Shown here one piece after another: positions 6,731-14,078 of a DNA stretch of 21,085 bases. How positions within the stretch are numbered: position 1 is the first letter of the stretch; every line of letters begins with the position of its first letter. The position numbers were made by a program, and so were the translations under genes. The stretch lies in contig JAIRYX010000455.1 in NCBI GenBank assembly GCA_031267635.1, positions 1-21,085 of the forward strand, given 5' to 3'. The notes under the pieces are model-generated. The model made no database searches. It was given only the letters and a program-made list of their open reading frames with translations, and had not been told where the DNA came from. This stretch comes from Planctomycetaceae bacterium (lineage in GTDB: Bacteria > Planctomycetota > Planctomycetia > Pirellulales > Thermoguttaceae).

Positions 6731-8188
6731 ATGACACGTTTTCTCAAAACTTTTGCGATTGCAACATTAGCTGCCATTTCTTTTGTTTCAGTCCATTGCG
6801 TTGTTGCGCAAGAATCTGTTTCCAAACCGAAAAACATTATTTTGATGATTGGCGACGGAATGGGATTCAATCATTACATTTCCGGTGCGTATTGGCGTTA
6901 CGGCGAGTTGGGTCGGCAAGCTCCCGACAGCTTTCCGGTGCATTGTGCCGTAACAACATCCAGCGCAATTTCAAAAGCCGTGCCGAATAATTATCCGTGT
7001 TACAATCCCGAATGGTTTTGGGCTGGTCCGAAAACCGCCAATAACAAAACCGAATTGACCGAAGTCACCGACTCGTCTTCCGCCGCAACCGCGATTTACA
7101 GCGGTGTGAAAACGATCAAGGGACGAGTCGCTATTGACGTTGATAAAAATCCGATAAAACTCGCCGCCGAAGCCGCGCATGAAAAAGGCAAAGCAACCGG
7201 CGCCGTTTCTACCGTTCCAACTTGTCACGCAACGCCCGGTACGGTTTACTCGCACAATTCCTCACGCGATCATTACGAGGAAATGTTCAATTTCATGGTG
7301 CGCGAAAGCGGACTTGACGTAATCATCGGCGCGGGGCATCCGCTTTACGATGACAACGCGGACTTAGTCGAGGAAAAAAAGGCGGATTTTAAGTATGTCG
7401 GCGGCGTGGAAACGTGGGAAGAAATCACAAAAAATCGAGGAATCAACGGCTTTACGTTTGTTGATACTCGTAAAGACTTTGAGCAACTCGCCAATCCGAA
7501 AAATAACGAATTGCCGAAGAAATTGCTCGGAATCGCTCACGCCCGATACACGATTCCGCCGATTGACGGAAATCCGAGTTCCGCGCCCGCATCGGCGGAA
7601 GTCGCGGAAAAAGCCATCGGAAACGTCACGGTCAAAGAAGTTCCGACGTTGACAACGACGTCGCTTGCCGCGTTGAATGTTTTGTCGCAAAATAAAAACG
7701 GTTTTTTTGTGATGATTGAAGGCGGAGCGATTGACGGCGCGGCTCATGCGAATAATGCCGAGCGAATGATTTACGAACAAACCGCGTTTGTCAAGGCGGT
7801 TGAAGCGGTTGCGGATTGGGTCGAGGAAAATAGCAGTTGGGAGGAAACGCTTTTAATTATTACCGCCGACCACGAAACCGGCTATCTTTGGGGCGATATT
7901 GAGTTCATCGATAAAGACAACAATGGAAAATTTGACGCATCCAAAGATGAATTTGTCCGTTATCAGCCGATTGAAGCCAACGATTGCGGTCAACTTCCGA
8001 AGATGAAATATTTTTCCAAAGGTCACACCAACTCGCTTGTTCCGCTCTGGGCGAAAGGAGCAAACGCGAAAGGACTCGAAAAATACTATTATGGCGAAGA
8101 CAAACAAGCCGCCGAAATATGGAATTTTTCAGGAAAGTATATCGATAATACGCATATCGGAAAATTTATGTTGGAGCAGTTGCAGTAA
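6731..8188 (+). CDS. Secreted alkaline phosphatase (PhoA family)
   Basis: This enzyme hydrolyses phosphate monoesters outside the cytoplasmic membrane. ATG 6731 follows GGAG (6721-6724) at 6 bases and opens a signal peptide (MTRFLKTFAIATLAAISFVS, probable cleavage near VVA-QE, residue 26). The in-frame extension upstream to 6599 has no signal-like features and was rejected. Family motifs are all present: MIGDGMG (39-45, metal Asp42), TDSSSAAT (113-120, nucleophile Ser115), CHATPG (165-170), EGGAIDGAAHANN (metal/phosphate site), ITADHETG, and KGHTNSLVPLWAKG near the end. All expected metal-binding Asp/His positions can be placed. The length of 485 residues is normal. It sits between rhaB and rhaT on the same strand but has long spacers of repeats on both sides, so it is probably transcribed on its own. 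No Pho box was recognised. Confidence 0.9.
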   Translation: MTRFLKTFAIATLAAISFVSVHCVVAQESVSKPKNIILMIGDGMGFNHYISGAYWRYGELGRQAPDSFPVHCAVTTSSAISKAVPNNYPCYNPEWFWAGPKTANNKTELTEVTDSSSAATAIYSGVKTIKGRVAIDVDKNPIKLAAEAAHEKGKATGAVSTVPTCHATPGTVYSHNSSRDHYEEMFNFMVRESGLDVIIGAGHPLYDDNADLVEEKKADFKYVGGVETWEEITKNRGINGFTFVDTRKDFEQLANPKNNELPKKLLGIAHARYTIPPIDGNPSSAPASAEVAEKAIGNVTVKEVPTLTTTSLAALNVLSQNKNGFFVMIEGGAIDGAAHANNAERMIYEQTAFVKAVEAVADWVEENSSWEETLLIITADHETGYLWGDIEFIDKDNNGKFDASKDEFVRYQPIEANDCGQLPKMKYFSKGHTNSLVPLWAKGANAKGLEKYYYGEDKQAAEIWNFSGKYIDNTHIGKFMLEQLQ

Positions 8189-8278
8189 TGGGGATTTCTA
8201 AACAAGTAGCTTTTCACGCTTGAAAATGCCTGATTATTTCGTTTTTGGGGAACAATAGTTGGAAAATGCCATAGAAAA

Positions 8279-8379
8279 CTATTACGAAGTTCCTCAATTT
8301 CTCTTGATATGAAAATATCAAATTTATAGGTATTTTACGTTGAAACGTGCCAAGTGAAATTTGCGTGACTTTGTAGTAG
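8279..8379. repeat. Family 1 inverted-repeat element, copy 2 (reverse orientation)
   Basis: The left part (ACGAAGTTCCTCAATTTCTC, then TTGATATGAAAA) and right part (CAAGTGAAATTTGCGTGACT, then TTGTAGTA) match the reverse complement of 3-70. About 35 extra bases are present in the centre. It is immediately followed by a family 2 part-copy, the same pairing seen near 1.75-1.81 kb. The 85-codon minus-strand ORF crossing it is made largely of repeat sequence. Confidence 0.6.
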
Positions 8380-8385
8380 TCGCCC

Positions 8386-8429
8386 AGTTGCCGTGCGGAT
8401 CTATTTGGCTTGGGCAACTGAATAGTTAC
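8386..8429. repeat. Family 2 repeat, right-end part-copy
   Basis: CAGTTGCCGTGCGGATCTAT then TTGGCTTGGGCAACTGAATA then GTTAC. The right end GCAACTGAATAGTTAC is intact and the left GTAACTATT is missing. The rest of the spacer up to rhaT (8430-8719) is AT-rich and shows no gene or repeat I can identify. Confidence 0.5.
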
Positions 8430-8719
8430 AAATTCCCTGTTTTCTAGTGCGTTTTCAAATATCGTCCCCAAAAAATAATTAGCTTTTTATCTTCATCCGT
8501 TCTTGTTTTTTAAGCGAATCGTCATTAAAATATAAAATTGTAAACAATACTGTTGTTCGATAGAAAAACATTTAGAATATCCAATAATAGAAACTTTTCA
8601 CGGAGGAAATTACCGTTTTTTCGCAGAGAATACTCGCTCGATTAGAGGAGAGATTGTCTGCCAAACAAAGGTGTAATTCGTCTCGTGAGGTAAAGTATAA
8701 AATAGGAGCAATTAGGAAT

Positions 8720-10300
8720 ATGAACCCGTTACTTGGCGTATTGTTTCACTGGTTGGGAGGACTTGCCTCTGGAAGTTTTTATGTTCCGTTTCGCGGCGTT
8801 AAAAAATGGTCGTGGGAGGTTTTTTGGCTTGTCAACGGTGTGTTTAGTTGGATTATCGCGCCTTGGGCGGCGGGATTTTTCTTCACGAAGAATCTGATTC
8901 CGGTGTTGTTAGAAGCGTTTCGTACTCAACCAAGCGCTGTAGGGTACGGTTTCCTGTTCGGGATGATGTGGGGAGCAGGCGGTTTGACATTCGGTTTGAC
9001 AATGCGTTATCTCGGAATGTCGCTCGGTATGGCAATCGCGCTCAGCTATTGCACGGTGTTTGGAACGATTATGCCGCCGATTTTCGCGGGAACGTTTAAG
9101 TCGGAGGTTCTCAGCACGGATAACGGTATCGTCGTCCTCCTGGGACTCGGCGTTTGCGTTTTGGGAATTATTATCGCCGCGGTTGCCGGAACATCGAAAG
9201 AACGCGAGATGTCGGAAGACGCCAAAAAAGCGGCGATTAAAGAATTTAACTTTGTGAAAGGATTGCTGGTCGCCACATTCTCCGGAATTATGAGCGCGGG
9301 AATGGCTTACGGCATGAACGCCTCTCAGCCGATTGCCGACATTTCCGTACTTCAAGGAACGCCGGTCATTTGGTCGCAGTTGCCGCGTTTGTGTATTATT
9401 CTTGCGGGCGGTTTTCTGACGAATTTCCTTTGGTGTATGTTTCTCATTGAAAAAAACAAATCCGGCGGACAATTTCTCGCAAAGAAGCTTACCGATGACG
9501 GTAAAGTCATTTCCGAAAACTCCGCAAATGTTTCCGACCGTTCGCTTCACGTGCCGATGCTCGCGAACTACATCTTTTGCGCGGTTGCCGGAATAACGTG
9601 GTATCTGCAATTTTTCTTTTACTCGCTCGGCGAAACGCAGATGGGAATTTTCAATTTTTCAAGCTGGCCCCTGCACATGGCAAGTATTATGATTTTCAGT
9701 TCGCTTTGGGGATTGGCTCTCGGCGAATGGAAAGGTTCCAGTAAATTCACGAAAACGATTCTCGGCATAACGCTGCTGACGCTGATTTTCTCGACGGTCA
9801 TTATCGGTTACGGTACGAATATCGGCAAAACGTCCAAAGAACGCCAGCTTATCGAGCTGTCGCAAAAAGTGGAATTGGAAAAGGACGTTTTGACGCATCT
9901 TACAAACACGGACAGTGACCGCATTCTCAACGATTATCAAAAGCATTTAACGGCATTTCTTGATTTTGCCGGACAAATTGCGAAATACGATGATAAAGGA
10001 CAAAAAATTTCCGGGCTTGCTGACGATCTGAAACAAGTCAACACATTATTAGTCAATCCGAAAGACGATAAGTTGAAAACACTTCTTGCCGATCCGGAAA
10101 AGAATTGGAAACAACTGCCGGTAAAAGGACTTGAGGAAATTACGACAACAAATCTTGCGAAAGAAATCGCCGATTTGAGAAAGGAAATTTCAGAATCGCA
10201 GGAAACGGCGAATATTTTACCGCAAGTATTCCGACTTGCCAAAGCGGCTAATGCACTTGCGGAAAACGTTCAAGCGTCGAAAGGAGCAACGAAAAAATAA
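8720..10300 (+). CDS. rhaT: L-rhamnose/H+ symporter RhaT with an extra C-terminal domain
   Basis: RhaT imports L-rhamnose across the inner membrane with protons. Residues 1-370 follow E. coli RhaT closely in order and text: HWLGGLASGSFYVPFRGVKK, KKWSWE, GLTMRYLGMSLGMAIAL, a KERE..A..EFNFVKGL loop, SAGMAYGMNASQPI, and WYLQFFFYSLGE near the last segments. About ten membrane segments are visible. ATG 8720, with AGGAG at 8704-8708, matches the family N-terminus; a TTG at 8654 with GAGGAGA before it is an alternative that would add 22 residues. The protein is 526 residues against 344 in E. coli. After the last membrane segment come 156 extra charged, helical residues (about 371-526) rich in K, E, L and D. 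They look like a coiled-coil or helical bundle of unknown role. The partner enzyme RhaB is encoded upstream. Confidence 0.92.
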   Translation: MNPLLGVLFHWLGGLASGSFYVPFRGVKKWSWEVFWLVNGVFSWIIAPWAAGFFFTKNLIPVLLEAFRTQPSAVGYGFLFGMMWGAGGLTFGLTMRYLGMSLGMAIALSYCTVFGTIMPPIFAGTFKSEVLSTDNGIVVLLGLGVCVLGIIIAAVAGTSKEREMSEDAKKAAIKEFNFVKGLLVATFSGIMSAGMAYGMNASQPIADISVLQGTPVIWSQLPRLCIILAGGFLTNFLWCMFLIEKNKSGGQFLAKKLTDDGKVISENSANVSDRSLHVPMLANYIFCAVAGITWYLQFFFYSLGETQMGIFNFSSWPLHMASIMIFSSLWGLALGEWKGSSKFTKTILGITLLTLIFSTVIIGYGTNIGKTSKERQLIELSQKVELEKDVLTHLTNTDSDRILNDYQKHLTAFLDFAGQIAKYDDKGQKISGLADDLKQVNTLLVNPKDDKLKTLLADPEKNWKQLPVKGLEEITTTNLAKEIADLRKEISESQETANILPQVFRLAKAANALAENVQASKGATKK

Positions 10301-10402
10301 GAGGACGCGATGATTATAGCGAATTTCGTAACCGTTTGCGTTGCTTTTCAATTCGACTTCTTGCATTTGAAGATTCGTTTTTTAAAACAGTGTTGATCGT
10401 TC

Positions 10403-10457
10403 GTAACTATTCAGTCGCTCAAACCAATAAATCCGTACTGGGCGTCTGAATAATTAC
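10403..10457. repeat. Family 2 inverted-repeat element, short complete copy
   Basis: GTAACTATTCAGTCGCTCA on the left pairs with TGGGCGTCTGAATAATTAC on the right, for a total of 55 bp with a core resembling AATAAATCCGTAC. This is probably close to the basic form of the family. It lies 102 bases after the rhaT stop. The flanking spacer (10301-10402 and 10458-10542) holds no other recognised feature. Confidence 0.6.
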
Positions 10458-10542
10458 GATCATTCATCACATCCCCAAAGTCCCTAATGCCCCTTTTTTG
10501 ATGAGAGCTGAATTTTGAAGTGTGAGGAGTATACTAATGGGG

Positions 10543-10571
10543 TTGACGGTATCGCCGGAAATTTTTATACT
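10543..10571 (+). promoter_or_regulatory. Sigma-70-type promoter for the TPR-like gene
   Basis: TTGACG (10543-10548), a 17-base spacer, then TATACT (10566-10571). This would start transcription near 10578 with a leader of about 80 bases to ATG 10657. It is one of the best hexamer pairs in the window. A 14-codon ORF with a GAGGAG ribosome site (ATG 10536) overlaps it and is probably chance. Confidence 0.5.
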
Positions 10572-10656
10572 TATATCTTAAAAATGCCGAGACGTTTGAG
10601 CGAGTGGCTCAAAATCTGGCGGGACAAGAAAATTTGAAACTGTTGAGGAATCTTTT

Positions 10657-11604
10657 ATGAAAAAAGAACGTAGTCGCCAATTGTCGCAAAACCTTTTATC
10701 GCAATGGCTTGAGAAAACTATCAATAATTTGAAACCGTATGCAACAACGATTTCACGAATGATTTTTGTATTGCTGATGATTTTGATTCTCTTTTTGATC
10801 TGGAAAAATTTTTCTGCGTCGAACAAAGCCGGTTTAGGGCATGACGTGGCGGAATTGCGGAATCTGACTTTTGGCGCATCGCCGACCGAGGAACTTGAAA
10901 AAATGATTGACGGTTATTTGGTCAAATATCCGTCCGGCGAGGGAAACGCGCAGATAAGTCTTGTGGCAGGCGATATTTACTACGCGCACGCCATTGAAAA
11001 TTTGAATATCGGCAAACGGGAAGACGTTGCCAAGCAACTGGAAAAATCGCAAAATTTCTATAAATCGGCGGTGGAAAAATCGCAAAATAATCCTCGTCTC
11101 ACCGAGCAAGCAACGTGGGGACTCGGACAAGTGAGCGAATCGTTTGCCGCCATACGCGAAGGGCAAGATTTAGATGATGCAATTGCTCAGTACGAAACGA
11201 TTTGCAAAAAATATCCTGACGGCGTTTATGTCAAATTGGCGGAAAAACAGTTGAATTTCTTGAAAAAAGACGTCAATAAAATATTCTTGAGCGAATATCA
11301 AAAGTCGGATATTGCTCTGTTCAAACCGGAATTTGAAGTGCCGAATACCGGAACATCCCCCGACGCAACCAAAGAATTAGATCCCACAATGCCAATGCCG
11401 GGCAGTTTTAATCCCGGATTGTTGGACGACCTCGAAAATTCTGCAACGGAAAATAACACTTCTGAAAATTCTGATCTCGAAAACAATGTGACAGAACCGC
11501 AAGCTCCGCCGACAGTGACACCGCCAACCGTGACGCCGCCTGCGGAAACTCAATCGGAAGAAGTCAAACCTGCCGAACCTGAACCCGTTGAGTCTGCAAA
11601 ATGA
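10657..11604 (+). CDS. Membrane-anchored TPR-like protein with acidic/proline-rich tail
   Basis: The protein is 315 residues. Residues 1-32 are basic and cytoplasmic, one membrane segment follows (about 33-51, ISRMIFVLLMILILFLIWKN), then an extracytoplasmic part. Residues 60-210 are helical, with repeat-like units (VAGDIYYAHAIENL, ATWGLGQVSESFAAIREGQ, DAIAQYETICKKYPDGVYVK) typical of tetratricopeptide-like proteins. The layout of anchor plus TPR resembles YfgM-like proteins, which assist secreted or outer-membrane protein folding, but this is only a structural analogy. The last ~90 residues are low-complexity: E/N-rich, then PPTVTPPTVTPP and a run of E, P and V. ATG 10657 follows GAGGA (10645-10649) at 7 bases. 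It is followed, 100 bases on, by the prepilin-peptidase-like gene, possibly on one transcript. Confidence 0.7.
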   Translation: MKKERSRQLSQNLLSQWLEKTINNLKPYATTISRMIFVLLMILILFLIWKNFSASNKAGLGHDVAELRNLTFGASPTEELEKMIDGYLVKYPSGEGNAQISLVAGDIYYAHAIENLNIGKREDVAKQLEKSQNFYKSAVEKSQNNPRLTEQATWGLGQVSESFAAIREGQDLDDAIAQYETICKKYPDGVYVKLAEKQLNFLKKDVNKIFLSEYQKSDIALFKPEFEVPNTGTSPDATKELDPTMPMPGSFNPGLLDDLENSATENNTSENSDLENNVTEPQAPPTVTPPTVTPPAETQSEEVKPAEPEPVESAK

Positions 11605-11704
11605 GAGCAATGATTATCAGAGAACACAGATTTTCATAAAGCAGTTTGTGAGAGAAAAATAGCTGTGTTCGTCGAAAACATTTGCGAATAAAAGGGTTGA
11701 TAAA

Positions 11705-12601
11705 ATGGAAACGCTGCTCATTGTTTGGCTTGGGATGATCGGGGCGACGGTTGGGAGTTTCCTCAATGTCGTGGTTTACCGCCTGCCGCGAAGCGAGAGC
11801 ATTGTATCGCCGCCGTCACATTGTCCGAAATGCAATCACAAAATCCGTCCGTATGATAATTTGCCGATTGTCGGATGGTTTCTGCTCGGCGGAAAGTGCC
11901 GCGATTGCAAATTGCCAATCAATTTTCGTTATCCGCTGGTCGAAACATTAGCGTGCGTTATTGTTACGACGTTTGCCGTGCTGCTTTTTCCGGTTGAGCT
12001 GACGTTCATTCGCCCGACTTACGATGCTACGGCAAACTGTTTTATCTCTGTGCCGATGGCGTTTCACGAAGTTCTCATTCGCGTTTTCTGGCTTTCGACA
12101 TTCCATTTATTTCTTTTGACGCTCGGATTGATTGAGTTTGATAAACAAACGCTTTCAGCAAAATGGCTTGCTTTTTTTCTTATTCCGTTTTTGATTTTGG
12201 GCATGTGCTGCCCGTTTCTTTTTCCGGTTTCTCGCTATTCCTATTGGTTTCCATACGCAAGCAATTTTAAGGATATTTTTGAGATAGGAAAAGTATTAAA
12301 AAGACCAAGTATGCTTTCCTCGCAAAAAATCGACCTACTTGCCGGAACACTGGCAGGATTTGTCTTTGGTCGAATCGCTTTGTGGAGTATGAAACAAACA
12401 AAAACAAATAAGACACTTTGGTCAATCGCCGCAATTGCAACCGGTCTTTTTTTCGGCTGGCAAATGGCGTTGACGATTTTTGTTGGAGCGTTACTTCTCA
12501 ACGGCGTTGTCATTTTTGTAACACGACAATCTTACGCCCTTTTGTCGCTGGCTACGGTTTCGTTTTTCGTAAATGTCGCTATGCTACTGATGAAGTGGTG
12601 A
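11705..12601 (+). CDS. Prepilin peptidase-like (A24/PilD family) membrane protein, apparently missing the GxGD motif
   Basis: PilD-type enzymes cleave class III leaders such as that of DUF1559 proteins and N-methylate the new end. The N-terminal domain is well preserved: GATVGSFLNVVVYRLPR (13-29), two CxxC pairs (CPKC 40-43, CRDC 65-68), and SHCPKCNHKIRPYDNLPIVG. Several membrane helices follow. The A24 aspartates are doubtful. The first motif, normally LIDLEH-like, reads GLIEFDKQTL (141-150), with Glu at the usual Asp position and an Asp two residues later. The usual GxGDxKL stretch before the last helices reads TNKTLWSIAAIATGLFFGW (234-252) with no GD. The protein may keep only methylation or substrate binding, or be inactive. 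A second, complete peptidase elsewhere in the genome would fit. AGGG lies 9 bases before ATG 11705. Confidence 0.8.
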   Translation: METLLIVWLGMIGATVGSFLNVVVYRLPRSESIVSPPSHCPKCNHKIRPYDNLPIVGWFLLGGKCRDCKLPINFRYPLVETLACVIVTTFAVLLFPVELTFIRPTYDATANCFISVPMAFHEVLIRVFWLSTFHLFLLTLGLIEFDKQTLSAKWLAFFLIPFLILGMCCPFLFPVSRYSYWFPYASNFKDIFEIGKVLKRPSMLSSQKIDLLAGTLAGFVFGRIALWSMKQTKTNKTLWSIAAIATGLFFGWQMALTIFVGALLLNGVVIFVTRQSYALLSLATVSFFVNVAMLLMKW

Positions 12602-12710
12602 TTGTTGATGATAAGTATTTATGGATTATCCAGAAAGCGTTTGGGGGCTTGGTTGGCTACTAAGGAAAACGTGATAAATAAGGGTTGCAATGGTAAAGCC
12701 ATTCGGACAA

Positions 12711-12722
12711 CTGAATAATTAC
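12711..12722. repeat. Family 2 repeat end (CTGAATAATTAC) in a 457-bp spacer
   Basis: Only the terminal CTGAATAATTAC, with a degenerate GACAA before it, matches the family; the left half is not recognisable. The spacer 12602-13058 also holds an ATCTTTTTCTAAAAAGAT hairpin (12741-12758), a 20-bp perfect palindrome and a possible promoter, both listed separately. No gene on either strand is convincing there. Confidence 0.35.
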
Positions 12723-12871
12723 CTTCTAAAAAAAATACGCATCTTTTTCTAAAAAGATACGGACAATTACAATGGAAAATACTTACACAGACCTCAATGC
12801 GTAACATGAGGTTCTAACATGTGAAAATAAAAAATTCCATGAACGCTTCAATCTTCATCAAAAACGAAATA

Positions 12872-12891
12872 ACAGAAAAATATTTTTCTGT
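12872..12891. promoter_or_regulatory. Perfect 20-bp palindrome
   Basis: ACAGAAAAATATTTTTCTGT equals its own reverse complement over all 20 bases. It lies about 75 bases upstream of the possible promoter of the MauE-like operon. It could be a regulator site or simply an AT-rich hairpin. No known operator is recognised. Confidence 0.3.
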
Positions 12892-12964
12892 CGTAACTTA
12901 CTTATAACACAGAACGTTACAACAACACGAACAAGAAATTCTAAAAAATTGTAGTGATGGAGGA

Positions 12965-12994
12965 TTGAACACTGGGAAATTGTCGATATATTAT
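12965..12994 (+). promoter_or_regulatory. Possible promoter of the MauE-like operon
   Basis: TTGAAC (12965-12970) and TATTAT (12989-12994) are 18 bases apart; TATATT (12987-12992) at 16 bases is an alternative. Transcription would start about 60 bases before ATG 13059. In AT-rich spacer such matches arise easily. Confidence 0.3.
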
Positions 12995-13058
12995 AAAGCA
13001 AGTAAAAAATAAAGTTTATTGTTGCAATTTTTACAGCATCAAATAAGATTGTCAAAAT

Positions 13059-14078
13059 ATGTCTGCGGCAATTGAGGCAATATCATCAGAATATTACAAA
13101 AATATCCGCAATCAGTTTGCTTGGATTATTTTGCGATTATCAGTTGGTAGCGTTATTTTAGTGGCGGCGGTGTTGAAAGCGGAGCAATTAATGGTAACAA
13201 TGCCGGGTTTTGAAAACGGGTTGTTCCATGCAAGGTGGTTTAATATAATTGTCGTTGAATTCGAGTTGGCGTTTGGGATTTTGTTATTATCCGGTTTACT
13301 TCAAAAGTTGGCATGGTTAATCAGTTTATTTTTGTTTACAGGATTCGTGGGGACTTTGTTTTATAGGGCGGTCATCCTTCAAGAAATGACCACAAGTTGT
13401 GGGTGTTTTGGGAGAGTGGAAGTCCCGCCGATTTACACGGCGGTATTTGATATAATGGTCATTGGGTTGTTGATCGTGTTTCGTCCCAAAGATATTGTTT
13501 TTCATTGGCGAATGTTTTTTCAAGAATTGATCGGTTTGAAATTTAACAAACGGTTTTTCGCCGCCGTTGGAATTTGGTTGATGATTGTAACACCGGTAAC
13601 ATACGCCTTATTTTCAGTGCAAAAAAATGACATTGCAGGACTTGGTACGGAATTTATCGGAGCGGACGGTAAACAAACAATTTTGCTTGAGCCGGAAAAA
13701 TGGTTGGATAAGGAATTTCCGCTTTTACCGTATATTGAAAGCGATAAAAAGATTGATAATGGACTCTGGCTGGTTTTGTTGTATAAACATACCTGTTCCT
13801 CCTGTCGGGAATGCCAACGATTGTATCAGGATTTATCAAAAGATTTTTCACAAAGAAACGACTGCCCTAATATTGCGATGATTGAAGCGCCGCCGTATGA
13901 AACAAATAATGATTTTTTATCCGAAAACAAGTCGTTTTTATACGGGAAATTAGCTAAAACGCAGAAATGGAGAATTGATTCGCCGATTTTAATTCTTGTT
14001 GATGATAATAATGTGAAAAGCCATTTCACAAATCCGTTGAATATTGATTTGATTCGTGCAATATGGAGTGAGAAATGA
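13059..14078 (+). CDS. MauE/DoxX-like membrane protein fused to a thioredoxin-like domain
   Basis: The protein is 339 residues. The N-terminal half has about four membrane helices (roughly 22-41, 62-80, 83-103, 127-142) and the motif CGCFG (114-118) after the third, the hallmark of MauE-like/DoxX-type proteins linked to disulfide or quinone redox chemistry. A fifth helix (168-186) leads to a probably periplasmic domain with CSSCREC (246-252; CxxC pair C246/C249) after LVLLYKHT, and SPILILVDDNN near the end, in the manner of a thioredoxin fold. A membrane electron carrier joined to a CxxC domain would suit a DsbB/DsbA or DsbD-like role, oxidising or reducing cysteines outside the cytoplasm. 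Its stop overlaps the next start by ATGA (14075-14078), so the two are translated together. No clear Shine-Dalgarno precedes ATG 13059. Confidence 0.78.
   Translation: MSAAIEAISSEYYKNIRNQFAWIILRLSVGSVILVAAVLKAEQLMVTMPGFENGLFHARWFNIIVVEFELAFGILLLSGLLQKLAWLISLFLFTGFVGTLFYRAVILQEMTTSCGCFGRVEVPPIYTAVFDIMVIGLLIVFRPKDIVFHWRMFFQELIGLKFNKRFFAAVGIWLMIVTPVTYALFSVQKNDIAGLGTEFIGADGKQTILLEPEKWLDKEFPLLPYIESDKKIDNGLWLVLLYKHTCSSCRECQRLYQDLSKDFSQRNDCPNIAMIEAPPYETNNDFLSENKSFLYGKLAKTQKWRIDSPILILVDDNNVKSHFTNPLNIDLIRAIWSEK

Noticed and set aside
8214..8471. 85-codon minus-strand ORF between phoA and rhaT
   Set aside because: Composed largely of the family 1 and family 2 repeats.
8909..9610. 233-codon ORF antisense to rhaT
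   Set aside because: Shadow frame with H/R/N-rich text and no ribosome-binding site, opposite a clear RhaT sequence.
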